DNA from: Alphaproteobacteria bacterium
GTDB lineage: Bacteria > Pseudomonadota > Alphaproteobacteria > UBA6615
Direction: 5' to 3'
Length of the DNA: 24,057 nt
Assembly: GCA_013003285.1 (NCBI GenBank)
Contig: JABDJY010000434.1
Location: 1 to 24,057 of the forward strand
Shown here: piece after piece, positions 15,879-22,980 of the stretch
Layout: each line of letters opens with the position of its first letter
How positions within the stretch are numbered: the first letter of the stretch is position 1
Program-made: the position numbers and the translations under genes
The notes under the pieces: model-generated
What the model was told of the DNA's origin: nothing
Seen by the model: only the letters and a program-made list of their open reading frames with translations
Database searches by the model: none

Positions 15879-16769
15879 TTAGCTCGACATCATCGGTTCG
15901 GCCATGGCGCGGGCCTTGCGGGAGAGGTGCTCGCTGCGCAACAGCGTGATGACCAGAATCGAGCCGATCACAACGACCGAGACGATGCTCATGATCCCGG
16001 CCATGGCGTAGGATTCGCCCGACATGCCGATATTGAGCATCTGGGCGACCAGCACATTGGAGAACGTGTCGAAACCGCCCTTCAGCAGGCCGGTGCGCAC
16101 CGCCTCGTTAAACGACAGGATGGTGACGAAAGCGCATGAGCTGAGGACGCCAACGCGGATTTGCGGAAATTCGACCTGCCAAAACGCTTGCCACGCCGTG
16201 GCGCCACAGGCGCGCGCCGCCTCGGTCTGTTGGCCGCGGTAGCGCGACATGGTGATCAGAATGACGATGAAGGCGTAGGGATGGGTGTAGATGATCTGGC
16301 CGATCATCGCGGTTAGAAAGCCCAGATCGAACCACCCCTCGAACCAGCCGACCCCCAGCGTTTCGCCAAGCCAGGTGAAGGCGCCGGCAAGGTTTTTGAA
16401 GAACACCAGCAGGCTCGATCCCATAATGTCGGCGGGCACGAACAGCGGCGACAACATCAAGGCCACGAAGGCGACTTTGCGGCGCGACCGTTTGTAAAAT
16501 TTGGCCGATAAGAGGGCCATCGGAATGGTTATGGCAACCGCGGTCACCGCCAGATAAAGCGTCCATTCCAGCGATGCGACCAGCAATTTGTCGCCCAGCA
16601 CGATGCGGTACCAGTCGAAGGTGAAATCGTAAATGCGCGCGCCGAACCCGTGTTCGTTAAACGAGATGTAAACCGTGTACATAACCGGCGACAACAGCGC
16701 GAGGACGACGGTCAGCAGATAGGCCCATTTGAGCCGAATTGTCCATGGATTGGCGAAATTGTCGTACAT
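15879..16769 (-). CDS. Pot-type ABC importer permease (PotC-like)
   Basis: This 296-residue inner-membrane permease has about six hydrophobic segments. It carries the EAA loop (EAARACGATAWQAFWQVEFP) that contacts the ATPase. It is the second permease of the operon and starts 7 nt after the first permease stop, with a GAG ribosome site. The order binding protein, permease, permease, ATPase matches Pot-like importers. The substrate may be a polyamine-like cation or another nitrogen compound, but family members transport varied solutes. Confidence 0.92.
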   Translation of the reverse strand: MYDNFANPWTIRLKWAYLLTVVLALLSPVMYTVYISFNEHGFGARIYDFTFDWYRIVLGDKLLVASLEWTLYLAVTAVAITIPMALLSAKFYKRSRRKVAFVALMLSPLFVPADIMGSSLLVFFKNLAGAFTWLGETLGVGWFEGWFDLGFLTAMIGQIIYTHPYAFIVILITMSRYRGQQTEAARACGATAWQAFWQVEFPQIRVGVLSSCAFVTILSFNEAVRTGLLKGGFDTFSNVLVAQMLNIGMSGESYAMAGIMSIVSVVVIGSILVITLLRSEHLSRKARAMAEPMMSS

Positions 16770-16776
16770 GGTCAGC

Positions 16777-17715
16777 TCAGCTAATCGGTTCGAGGACTTT
16801 GGTCAGATCGAACAGCCGGTGCCCGATATAGAGCAACAGCACGAGGGTTAAAATCATGATCGTACTGATCGCCATCGCCAACGGGAAGTCGAGCGCCACA
16901 ATGGCCTGATTGGCAATCAAACCGGCATTGACCGCACCCGGTCCGCCGAGCAGCGTCGGCACCAGGGCGACCCCCATGGAGTTGACGAAGATGAATACGC
17001 TGCCGGCGAAAATGCCGGGCGCCGCCAACGGCACGATGATGTCGCCGAACAGGCTCACCGGCCCAGCGCCTAGATCGTCACATACTTCGAAGACGTAATT
17101 CTGCACCGCCTCCATCGCCAGGAAGCCGGCGAATATCATGAACGGCAGGAAGGACATCACATCGCCGATGACGACGCCGAGTGGCGAAAATAGAATGACC
17201 GTAATCGGCTCATTGATAATGCCGATATCGATGAGGAAATTATTGACGACGCCGTTACGGCCGAGCACCGGCCGCATGGCAAACACCCGCACCAGCTCTG
17301 AAATCATGAACGGCAGGATGAACAGCAATATGACCCGGTGCTGCGCGGCTTTGGCGACGCGCCGGCGCACAAATACCGCGATGGGAAAGCCGATGATGAA
17401 CGAGACCACCACCGCGGCGGCGGAATGCAGCATGGAGAACACATAATTCTCTGCGCGCGCGGAGGTGAAGAAATTCTCATAGGCGAACAGCGTAAAGCCC
17501 GGCTCCATCCAAAACTGGGTGCGTTCGAAGAAACTAAACACGATCGTCAAGACGATCGGCGCGGCAAAAAACAGCACAAAGAAAATGACCGGGATGTAGA
17601 ACACCCATTTCTGGATGCCGTTCTCGCCCAATAACCGTCGCCACCAAACCGGAGAGGCCGGGATATCCCGGCCTCTCCTTTTCGGTGACGCCGCTTGTGT
17701 CGTCACAGTGTCCAC
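16777..17715 (-). CDS. Pot-type ABC importer permease (PotB-like)
   Basis: This 312-residue inner-membrane permease has a first helix at about 37-57 after a basic N-terminal tail and five further segments. Its EAA-like loop is weak (EVCDDLGAGPVSLFGDIIVPL), as is common in PotB proteins. The GTG start at 17715 lies 6 nt after the binding-protein stop and has no good ribosome site, so translation is probably coupled; GTG 17706 is an alternative. Codons for residues 13-22 contain a 28-bp perfect palindrome (17651-17678). That is unusual inside a coding region and may act in the mRNA. Confidence 0.9.
   Translation of the reverse strand: MDTVTTQAASPKRRGRDIPASPVWWRRLLGENGIQKWVFYIPVIFFVLFFAAPIVLTIVFSFFERTQFWMEPGFTLFAYENFFTSARAENYVFSMLHSAAAVVVSFIIGFPIAVFVRRRVAKAAQHRVILLFILPFMISELVRVFAMRPVLGRNGVVNNFLIDIGIINEPITVILFSPLGVVIGDVMSFLPFMIFAGFLAMEAVQNYVFEVCDDLGAGPVSLFGDIIVPLAAPGIFAGSVFIFVNSMGVALVPTLLGGPGAVNAGLIANQAIVALDFPLAMAISTIMILTLVLLLYIGHRLFDLTKVLEPIS
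17651..17678. promoter_or_regulatory. 28-bp perfect palindrome at the binding-protein/permease junction
   Basis: GGAGAGGCCGGGAT is followed at once by its exact reverse complement. In the minus-strand mRNA it would fold into a long stem 44 nt after the binding-protein stop codon, inside the permease N-terminus. Such hairpins can protect upstream binding-protein mRNA from 3' exonucleases and keep permease output low. The TTTT that follows on the plus strand is on the wrong side for the operon's own termination. Confidence 0.6.
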
Positions 17716-17721
17716 GATTGA

Positions 17722-18906
17722 TTAGGCCGCTTGGAGCCGCGCCCACCAGTCCTGGTAGTCACGAATATGGGTCGGGAACACGTTCTGCCAGGCGTTACCC
17801 TTGACCGCAAATCGCGCGTTCTTGCGGGTGAGAATATCAAGCACACGCGCCTCGGTGCCTTCCGGGAAGTCCTTTGCATTGGCCTTCAAGTACGCATCAA
17901 CGCCGGTCATTTGCGGCGCGAAGCCCAGGCCGGCCAGTGTGCGCGAACCGAACCACGGCGACAGATAGACATTGGCGAGGTTGTAATACTGCGCGTCCAT
18001 GCCGCGTTCGAGGCCGCCCTTGGTCAACATGATCATGTTGTTCCAGGTCTGGTGGCCTTCCTTCATGGTGCCGTAACGAATGTCGGCGGCGTCGCCGGCT
18101 TTGCGGTTAGCGACAATTTGGATCGGCTCCCAACAGGACGACATCAGAACTTCGCCGCTGGCCAGAATGCCGACGCCGTTCTGGAAACCGTCCCAGAAGG
18201 TGCGGAACTGGCCCTTTTTCTTCCAGTCGATCAGGAATTCACAGACCGCCTGGACTTCCTTCGGCTTCATGTTGGACGGGTTCTCGATGTCGATCTTGCC
18301 GCTTTCCTTGAGGTAGATACCCATATTCGTCAGGGTCGGCCCGAAATCGTTCTGCAGAGCGACACGACCCTTGAACTGGGAATCGAACATCACGCCCCAG
18401 CTGTCGGGATGGAAGCCCAGCGCCTTGAAGTCATAGGCCATGGAATCGGCGTTGGAGATCATCGGCGTCGAGTACACTTTGCCTTCGAAGCGGATGGTAT
18501 GGGCGGCGAGACCGCCCTCATTGTAGACCGGCAGGATATTTTTCCAGTTGGGAATCCGGCTGGTGTCGATCGGCACGATGGCTTTTTGCGACGCCATGGC
18601 GTCTTCCATGCCGCCGCCATTGTCGGTGATCGCGTCGAACAGCTTGTTACCGTCGCCAACGACCATTTTCTGAATCGATTCGTCGGCGCGGGCGCTCTTC
18701 GCGGTGGCGGCAATTTCGATGCCGGCCTGGCTTGCCATGGCGCTCCAGTCCTTGGCGCCGACCTTGTGGACCCCCGGGTTCGCCCAAACCCGCAACGCAT
18801 CGCCTTCGGCGGCGGAGGCACCGGGTATCCGGCCTAGCGTCGCTGCGGCGCCCGCGCCGGCAGCGGTGTACATGAACGCGCGGCGCGTCCATTCTGATTG
18901 GTTCAT
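17722..18906 (-). CDS. Pot-type ABC importer substrate-binding protein, Tat-exported
   Basis: This 394-residue periplasmic binding protein (SBP_bac_8/PotD-like fold) is the first gene of the importer operon. The N-terminus has a twin-arginine motif (TRRAFM, 8-13), an alanine-rich hydrophobic stretch and a likely cleavage after GASA near residue 32. The mature protein starts EGDALRVWANPG, the first beta strand of the fold. The start is ATG 18906 with GGGAG upstream. It captures the substrate and delivers it to the two permeases. Tat export implies folding, perhaps with a ligand or cofactor, before crossing the membrane. The ligand is not predictable by eye. Confidence 0.93.
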   Translation of the reverse strand: MNQSEWTRRAFMYTAAGAGAAATLGRIPGASAAEGDALRVWANPGVHKVGAKDWSAMASQAGIEIAATAKSARADESIQKMVVGDGNKLFDAITDNGGGMEDAMASQKAIVPIDTSRIPNWKNILPVYNEGGLAAHTIRFEGKVYSTPMISNADSMAYDFKALGFHPDSWGVMFDSQFKGRVALQNDFGPTLTNMGIYLKESGKIDIENPSNMKPKEVQAVCEFLIDWKKKGQFRTFWDGFQNGVGILASGEVLMSSCWEPIQIVANRKAGDAADIRYGTMKEGHQTWNNMIMLTKGGLERGMDAQYYNLANVYLSPWFGSRTLAGLGFAPQMTGVDAYLKANAKDFPEGTEARVLDILTRKNARFAVKGNAWQNVFPTHIRDYQDWWARLQAA

Positions 18907-19182
18907 TGATTTTCTCCCTGGTACGTGTCGACCCGTTGCGCCATTCCAACGCTATAGTTTCGGGCGATCCACTTATTGTTCTGCTTGCCGTTAAATTGCG
19001 TAGCAAACTTGGAAGCACATTCCTGTGTGCCGGAGCGTAGCTCACCGCGCTTTTTAAGGAAAGCGGGGAGGCGGGTTTATCGACGCTTTGGCAATGCCAG
19101 GATTATCGCGCGTAAACAAATCGTTGAATCGGCGGTCAGAATCGGGGGCCGATATTGTTCCAGCGTCCAACAGATCGCCGTT

Positions 19183-19473
19183 CTAGGCTTTCTTGTCAAA
19201 GAAGCGCACAGCGATTGGTTGCGTCAGCCATTGTTGCAGTGTAGCCAGATCGCCGCGCGTCCCGCGCCAAGCGAAATACTCTTCATACTGCGCGCGCGTG
19301 TCCCACTCCTGGATCGCTACGATCGTGCTCGGGTCATCCTGATCTTGGTAGGCGTATACCTCTAGGCACCCCTCACGATCGCGCGTTTCCGGCAACTGTT
19401 CGCCGATGGTTTCGAGGACGTCGCCAACATGTTCCGGCTGGACTTTGATTTCGAGTATGATTTTGCAGGTCAA
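19183..19473 (-). CDS. Antibiotic biosynthesis monooxygenase (ABM)-fold protein
   Basis: This 96-residue single-domain protein matches the ABM/YgiN-like dimeric alpha-beta barrel: an initial strand (CKIILEIKVQPEH), DREGCLEVYAYQD, the IVAIQEWDTRAQYEEYF segment and a terminal strand. Members oxidise quinols or phenols or degrade haem, or have no known activity. The start is taken as TTG 19473 with GGAGAG upstream, because the fold begins there. A longer reading to 19611 runs into the IS element and is not supported. The insertion sequence lies 112 bp upstream of its start, so the native promoter may have been separated from it. Confidence 0.75.
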   Translation of the reverse strand: MTCKIILEIKVQPEHVGDVLETIGEQLPETRDREGCLEVYAYQDQDDPSTIVAIQEWDTRAQYEEYFAWRGTRGDLATLQQWLTQPIAVRFFDKKA

Positions 19474-19589
19474 TGGCTCTCTCCCCGGCGGTACGCGCTG
19501 CAAACCGAGCTTAACGCGGAGGCACCCGAAAGCAAGGTTTCGATCCGCGTGGTGCGTGACCGGCTGTTTACGTCCAATTTTCGACTTGT

Positions 19590-19604
19590 GTGGATGGCTC
19601 CCGC
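19590..19604 (+). repeat. IS1111-type subterminal inverted repeat, transposase 3' side
   Basis: GTGGATGGCTCCCGC. It is an exact inverted match to 20952-20966, and 3 nt separate it from the proposed CT core. Confidence 0.85.
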
Positions 19605-19847
19605 GTTGCAAGGATTTTGTTGGTGTGGCGTTTTGGTCGGGTGCAGTCTTGTGTCCGGCCTGTTGATGCGGTGTTTACGACCGCTGGCCTTGATGGTTTC
19701 CGCGGATTGGGTCCCATTCTGCTTTGCGGACTGTAGCGTCCTTGACGTAAATCGGGTTTTCCCTATCCCCGGTCTGACCGGTTTGCCATCACCTCTCATC
19801 GTCCTCGCAATCGTTGATCGTTTCGGTGATCCCGAGCGATCAATTGA
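19605..19847 (-). ncRNA. Candidate bridge RNA region of the IS1111-type element
   Basis: These 243 bases lie between the transposase stop and the 3'-side inverted repeat and have no gene. In the IS1111 group the bridge RNA, which pairs with target and donor DNA, is known to lie downstream of the transposase. Directly after the stop a hairpin is visible at 19814-19843: TTGATCG/CGATCAA outer stem, TCGG/CCGA inner stem. Further stems include CCGGT/ACCGG (19769-19781) and GGG-AAAA-CCC. The RNA limits and guide loops cannot be set by eye. Confidence 0.45.
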
Positions 19848-20885
19848 TCATGCTACCGCCTCTTGAGTTGAAGGTTGCGGCACGCGGTAAATCTCATCAC
19901 GGGTCATCACAGCCCACACGATCCGCGCGGTCTTGTTGGCCATCGCGACAGCGACCAGCTTGGCTGGCTTGCGGTGCAATAGTTCGATGGTCCAGGGATG
20001 TCTGTCCGGATGACGGCGAACCGATTGGAGCTGTGCTGTCATCCCGTTGATCAACAACCGCCGTAGATAGCGATCACCCATCTTGGAAATCCGACCCAAC
20101 CGCTCCTTGCCGCCACTGGAATTGGCTCGCGGGGTCAACCCCAGCCAGGCAGCAAACTGCCGCCCCGATGTGAACTGGTGCGGATCGGTGACCGTCGCTG
20201 CCAGAGCCGACGCCGTGATGATCCCGATCCCTGGAATGGTCTGCAGACGCTTCACGACTTGATTGTCACGCGACCAGAGCTTCAACTCCTTCTCGAGAGC
20301 CCCGATCCGGCCCTGCAGTTCGCGCACTTGCGCCGCCACAGTAATCATGATCTTGGCCGCCAGCATAGGAAGCTCCAGCGCCTCACCATCGAGCAGCCGT
20401 TCGACCAACCGGAGCATGTGCTGAATGCCTTTGGCCAGCACAATGCCGAACTCGGCCAACTGACCCCGGATCATGTTCACCAGCTGAGTGCGTTGGCGGA
20501 TCAGCAGATCACGCACCCGGTGCAGTGCCAACAGCGATTGCTGCTCGGGCGACTTGATCGCAACGAAGCGCATCGTCGGTCGTGTGACCGCCTCGCAGAT
20601 CGCCTCGGCGTCGCCCGCATCGGTCTTGCCGCGCTTCACATAAGGCTTCACGTAAGCCGGCGGCATCAGTTTGACGCTATGCCCCAGCGCCGAGAGCTCG
20701 CGCGCCCAGTAATGGCTCGTGCCGCAAGCCTCCATGCCGATCAGGCAGGGCTCAAGACCCGCAAAGAAGGGCATCACCTGGCGCCGCCGCAGTGCCCTGC
20801 GAACGATAACTTCTCCCGCCTCATCTACGCTGTGTACCTGGAAAACGTTCTTGGCCAGATCCAGCCCGACAGTGGTAGTCTTCAT
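19848..20885 (-). CDS. IS110-family (IS1111-type) transposase
   Basis: This 345-residue transposase is intact. The RuvC-like N-terminal domain has DEDD residues in VGLDLAKN (Asp9), GMEACG (Glu52) and KTDAGDAEA (Asp89, Asp92). The C-terminal Transposase_20 domain has LQTIPGIGIITA at 214-225 and the catalytic serine in NSSGGKERLG (Ser256 or Ser257). It recombines a circular form of the element into target DNA under RNA guidance. ATG 20885 is chosen because the family starts there and AGGAG lies 9-10 nt upstream; the reading could extend to 21032 but crosses the IS end. The ribosome site lies in a hairpin (20888-20898 with 20955-20965). Confidence 0.95.
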   Translation of the reverse strand: MKTTTVGLDLAKNVFQVHSVDEAGEVIVRRALRRRQVMPFFAGLEPCLIGMEACGTSHYWARELSALGHSVKLMPPAYVKPYVKRGKTDAGDAEAICEAVTRPTMRFVAIKSPEQQSLLALHRVRDLLIRQRTQLVNMIRGQLAEFGIVLAKGIQHMLRLVERLLDGEALELPMLAAKIMITVAAQVRELQGRIGALEKELKLWSRDNQVVKRLQTIPGIGIITASALAATVTDPHQFTSGRQFAAWLGLTPRANSSGGKERLGRISKMGDRYLRRLLINGMTAQLQSVRRHPDRHPWTIELLHRKPAKLVAVAMANKTARIVWAVMTRDEIYRVPQPSTQEAVA

Positions 20886-20887
20886 AA

Positions 20888-20965
20888 TGGATGGCTCCTC
20901 TTGCTCGTGGTCCTTGATGGAAACCACAACTTTGGCACCTAGATGCCGGGAGCGGGAGCCATCCA
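20888..20965 (-). promoter_or_regulatory. Hairpin that can hide the transposase ribosome site
   Basis: TGGATGGCTCC at 20888-20898 is an exact 11-bp inverted match to 20955-20965, which lies within the 5'-side subterminal repeat. In minus-strand RNA the arm next to the start codon contains AGGAG. RNA read in from outside the element would fold and block translation, while RNA starting inside would not. The sequence is seen; the role is inferred. Confidence 0.55.
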
Positions 20966-20966
20966 C
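20952..20966 (-). repeat. IS1111-type subterminal inverted repeat, transposase 5' side
   Basis: On the minus strand this reads GTGGATGGCTCCCGC, the inverse partner of 19590-19604. CCCAT separates it from the proposed CT core at 20972-20973. Confidence 0.85.
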
Positions 20967-20975
20967 CCCATCTGC

Positions 20976-21046
20976 TTTAGGGTGTAAACCGGTCGTGATT
21001 GACGGTGCCCGCTGACGGCGGCTTTTAGCCAAAAACTGCCGTCGTC
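20976..21046 (+). repeat. Degenerate intergenic repeat, copy A, beside the IS element
   Basis: This copy contains GGGTGTAAACCGGTCGTGAT (20980-20999), exactly repeated at 22141-22160. The following 45 bases align with copy C through TGACGGC, CTTTTAGCCAA and GCCGT. The IS element ends 2 nt before it, so the insertion appears to lie at or inside the repeat. Confidence 0.75.
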
Positions 21047-21124
21047 AATTCGTCGAGCCTGGTATGAAAACAACCCGATACCGTCGATATCTTATTATTT
21101 TGTATTAACTATAAATTCATACAT

Positions 21125-21136
21125 GGTTACGTAACC
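21125..21136. promoter_or_regulatory. 12-bp palindrome before the first RHH_4 gene
   Basis: GGTTACGTAACC is a perfect palindrome 10 bp upstream of the start codon and just after an AT-rich stretch (about 21088-21120) that could hold a promoter. It is a candidate operator for autoregulation by the ribbon-helix-helix protein. Confidence 0.4.
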
Positions 21137-21146
21137 TCGTATCGAG

Positions 21147-21440
21147 ATGTTAGTTAATCGAAATATCACGATCGGTGCCCACCGTACCAGTATTCGGCTC
21201 GAGCCCGAGTTCTGGGTAGGACTTGCCGACATAGCGCAGCGCGAGCATCTGTCGATCGATGCATTGTGCACTGAAGTTGATCGCGGCGCTGGCAATTTAA
21301 CTCGAACAGCGGCGATCCGGGTTTTTATAGCGGCTTACATGGTGCGGCAAACCACTCAACAACCGCAGCGTTCGTTTGCCATGCGGACAAGTGGTCAAAC
21401 TGAAACCGAACAGACTGAAGCGTACCCCGCAGCAGCCTAG
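21147..21440 (+). CDS. RHH_4-type ribbon-helix-helix protein (first of two)
   Basis: This 97-residue protein has an RHH_4-like fold at about 5-65: a DNA-contacting strand HRTSIRLEPEFW, helix LADIAQREHLSIDALCTEVD, and a second helix ending TAAIRVFIAAYMV. The polar tail (QTETEQTEAYPAAA) is probably disordered. RHH_4 proteins are small and mostly of unknown role, presumed DNA-binding dimers. The ribosome site is weak (GAG). The gene lies in lower-GC sequence than the catabolic block, between two copies of a degenerate repeat and with a paralogue 147 bp downstream. Confidence 0.75.
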   Translation: MLVNRNITIGAHRTSIRLEPEFWVGLADIAQREHLSIDALCTEVDRGAGNLTRTAAIRVFIAAYMVRQTTQQPQRSFAMRTSGQTETEQTEAYPAAA

Positions 21441-21587
21441 GTATAACATGTCGTTGTCTGCCCGGTCTTGACCATCGAGACGACAAATCAGGCCTCAACA
21501 ATCGATGCAGCATGATTTTCAATTTTTGAACGGGAGTATCGGCAATCACGGATTACGCGGTTGCCGCCGAGTAAATTGGTGAGTGTC

Positions 21588-21902
21588 ATGGAAATAGATA
21601 AACGGACCGAGATGAAATCGGAAGTTATAAGCAAGCTCACAGATCAGGCGGTAGATAAGAAAAGGTCCGTAGTCGTATCAGGTCACCGGACCAGCGTGTC
21701 GTTGGAGCCGGTATTTTGGGAGCAATTGGGCGTGCTCGCAGCGAAACAGCGGATCTCAGTAAACGAACTCGTTACCCGCATCGATCAACGAAAAAGCGGT
21801 AGTCTCACCAGTGCGATCAGGGTATTCGTCCTGAAAAGCGTACAACAGAAGCTCCGTACCGTTAGGGCAGTATCTGATGCAGGGCTGCCCTATCCTCGAT
21901 AA
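21588..21902 (+). CDS. RHH_4-type ribbon-helix-helix protein (second of two)
   Basis: This 104-residue protein is a paralogue of the one just upstream. After a charged leader of about 30 residues it has the RHH_4 core HRTSVSLEPVFWEQLGVLAA, then ISVNELVTRIDQ and LTSAIRVFVLKSV. It is closer to the family consensus than the first copy. ATG 21588 with GGTGAG just before it is preferred to TTG 21561. It is presumably a dimeric DNA-binding protein, and the pair could form hetero-dimers. The target is unknown. Confidence 0.8.
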   Translation: MEIDKRTEMKSEVISKLTDQAVDKKRSVVVSGHRTSVSLEPVFWEQLGVLAAKQRISVNELVTRIDQRKSGSLTSAIRVFVLKSVQQKLRTVRAVSDAGLPYPR

Positions 21903-22049
21903 CGGACATCGCAGTCGATACTTGGTTAATTAGCGGCGTGGCCAGGATTGGCAATGTTGGCCAATATTCGCGCAAGATCGTAGCTCCCCAAATTTTTGTA
22001 GTTTTTCTTTACCGCTTCGGCGGAGGGATTTTGTGAGTCACCAGGTCTG

Positions 22050-22118
22050 TTTTGGGTCAAAAGCAGCCGTGATCAGCTGCGCCGGTTTACGGCAGGAATG
22101 TACCCAATTCCGGTCGTG
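22050..22118 (+). repeat. Degenerate intergenic repeat, copy B
   Basis: It begins TTTTGGGTCAAAAGCAGCCG and aligns along its length with copy C through GTGATCA, the ACGGCA block and the CCAAT region. It is the most diverged of the three copies. Confidence 0.5.
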
Positions 22119-22135
22119 AAATCATCCGATGGCGG

Positions 22136-22204
22136 TTTTGGGGTGTAAACCGGTCGTGATCAAGGGCACCCGTTGACGGCAACTTTTAGCCAATAACAGC
22201 CGTT
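22136..22204 (+). repeat. Degenerate intergenic repeat, copy C
   Basis: It contains the 20-bp GGGTGTAAACCGGTCGTGAT exactly shared with copy A, then a diverged continuation with TGACGGC, CTTTTAGCCAA and GCCGT in the same order and spacing. It lies directly after copy B. Confidence 0.7.
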
Positions 22205-22327
22205 CAGAAAAAGCTAATATAAGGGCTGGCTGAAGAGCTTGCGCTGGCCCGGATCGGCACAACTTAGTGCTCTTCTTAGTGCGCTTCCGCAACCGGATTG
22301 AGTTACCGTGACGACACCGAAAGCTCT

Positions 22328-22834
22328 TTAGTGATAGAACAAATGCTTACCGATACGCGCGCTAAGACGTTTTCTGGCGGCCCAATGAGGGCGGACTTTG
22401 TGATGGTGGAAAAACAAGGCCCCATTGGTGGGATCGGAGTGCTTTCTGGAAACCACGGCAGCTGCAAGTTTTAACGCCGACTCCCACGCTCTGTGTTCCG
22501 TCGGTTGATCGCTCTTGCCATCACACCACCAAGAAAATTGGCAACGTCCGAATTTTGATTCGTCCCCCTGATAAACAACATCGCAAATAGTGCTGGGAAA
22601 TTTGGGATGGACCATTCGGTTGACGGTCACGTGAGCGACAGCAAGTTGACCTGTCCGAGACTCCGAGCGAGATTCCCAATAGATGTTCTTTGCTAAGCAA
22701 CTGATTTGAGCGTCGCTGCTGGTGTTACCCAACGAAGCACTCGCTAATATCAATGCGGGCTGATCGGCTTTGGCGGCAGGAATACCCCAACCCAACGTAG
22801 CCATAACGACGGCTACAAACGTCAATTTTGTCAC
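22328..22834 (-). CDS. SleB/CwlJ-like cell wall hydrolase, exported
   Basis: This 168-residue protein has a cleavable signal peptide (about 1-23, ending AAKA) and one Hydrolase_2 domain. The family core is clear: CLAKNIYWESRSESRTGQLAVAHVTVNR with the likely catalytic Glu54, CQFSWWCDG with two cysteines, and a histidine-rich segment near the end (FFHHHKVRPHW). Such proteins cleave peptidoglycan in the periplasm. The GTG start at 22834 has AAGGG 8 nt upstream. It stands alone, with no operon partner. Confidence 0.88.
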   Translation of the reverse strand: MTKLTFVAVVMATLGWGIPAAKADQPALILASASLGNTSSDAQISCLAKNIYWESRSESRTGQLAVAHVTVNRMVHPKFPSTICDVVYQGDESKFGRCQFSWWCDGKSDQPTEHRAWESALKLAAAVVSRKHSDPTNGALFFHHHKVRPHWAARKRLSARIGKHLFYH

Positions 22835-22980
22835 GGAAAAGGCCCTTAGTGCTGTTCTGAGAGCGCCAGGAGGAGCTAGGCTTTTAGATATTCTATGACC
22901 ACGAGTCCAGAGCGATTTACGTGTGTATCATCCCTGTTGCGAGACGTTAGAAGTGCCGATGTACGAAGTTGGGAGTTCAA

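Larger units (their letters stand above)
19587..20973 (-). mobile_element. IS110-family insertion sequence, IS1111 type
   Basis: The element holds one transposase gene with no recognisable terminal repeats but with 15-bp perfect subterminal inverted repeats, GTGGATGGCTCCCGC at 19590-19604 and its complement at 20952-20966. Subterminal repeats set slightly inside the ends are the mark of the IS1111 group. A CT dinucleotide lies outside each repeat (19585-19586, and 20972-20973), 3 nt from one and 5 nt from the other, and could be the core. The ends are inferred from it and could shift by 2 nt. No target-site duplication is expected beyond the core. Length is about 1.39 kb. Confidence 0.85.
21903..22327. 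other. Intergenic region with tandem degenerate repeats
   Basis: This 425-bp stretch has no convincing gene. It holds two consecutive units related to copy A (22050-22118 and 22136-22204). Outside the repeats nothing further is recognised. Confidence 0.6.

Noticed and set aside
17731..18837. 368-codon open reading on the plus strand
   Set aside because: It is antisense to the binding protein, whose Tat signal and fold are clear.
19030..19075. tRNA-like stretch GGAGCGTAGCTCA
   Set aside because: It resembles only a D-arm. No acceptor pairing and no T-arm sequence follow, so it is not a tRNA gene.
18976..19365. 129-codon open reading on the plus strand upstream of the binding-protein gene
   Set aside because: No family features, and it overlaps the ABM-fold gene on the other strand.
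20976..22204. CRISPR-like array from the repeated 20-bp block
   Set aside because: Only two exact copies about 1.1 kb apart with genes between them; no regular spacers or cas genes.
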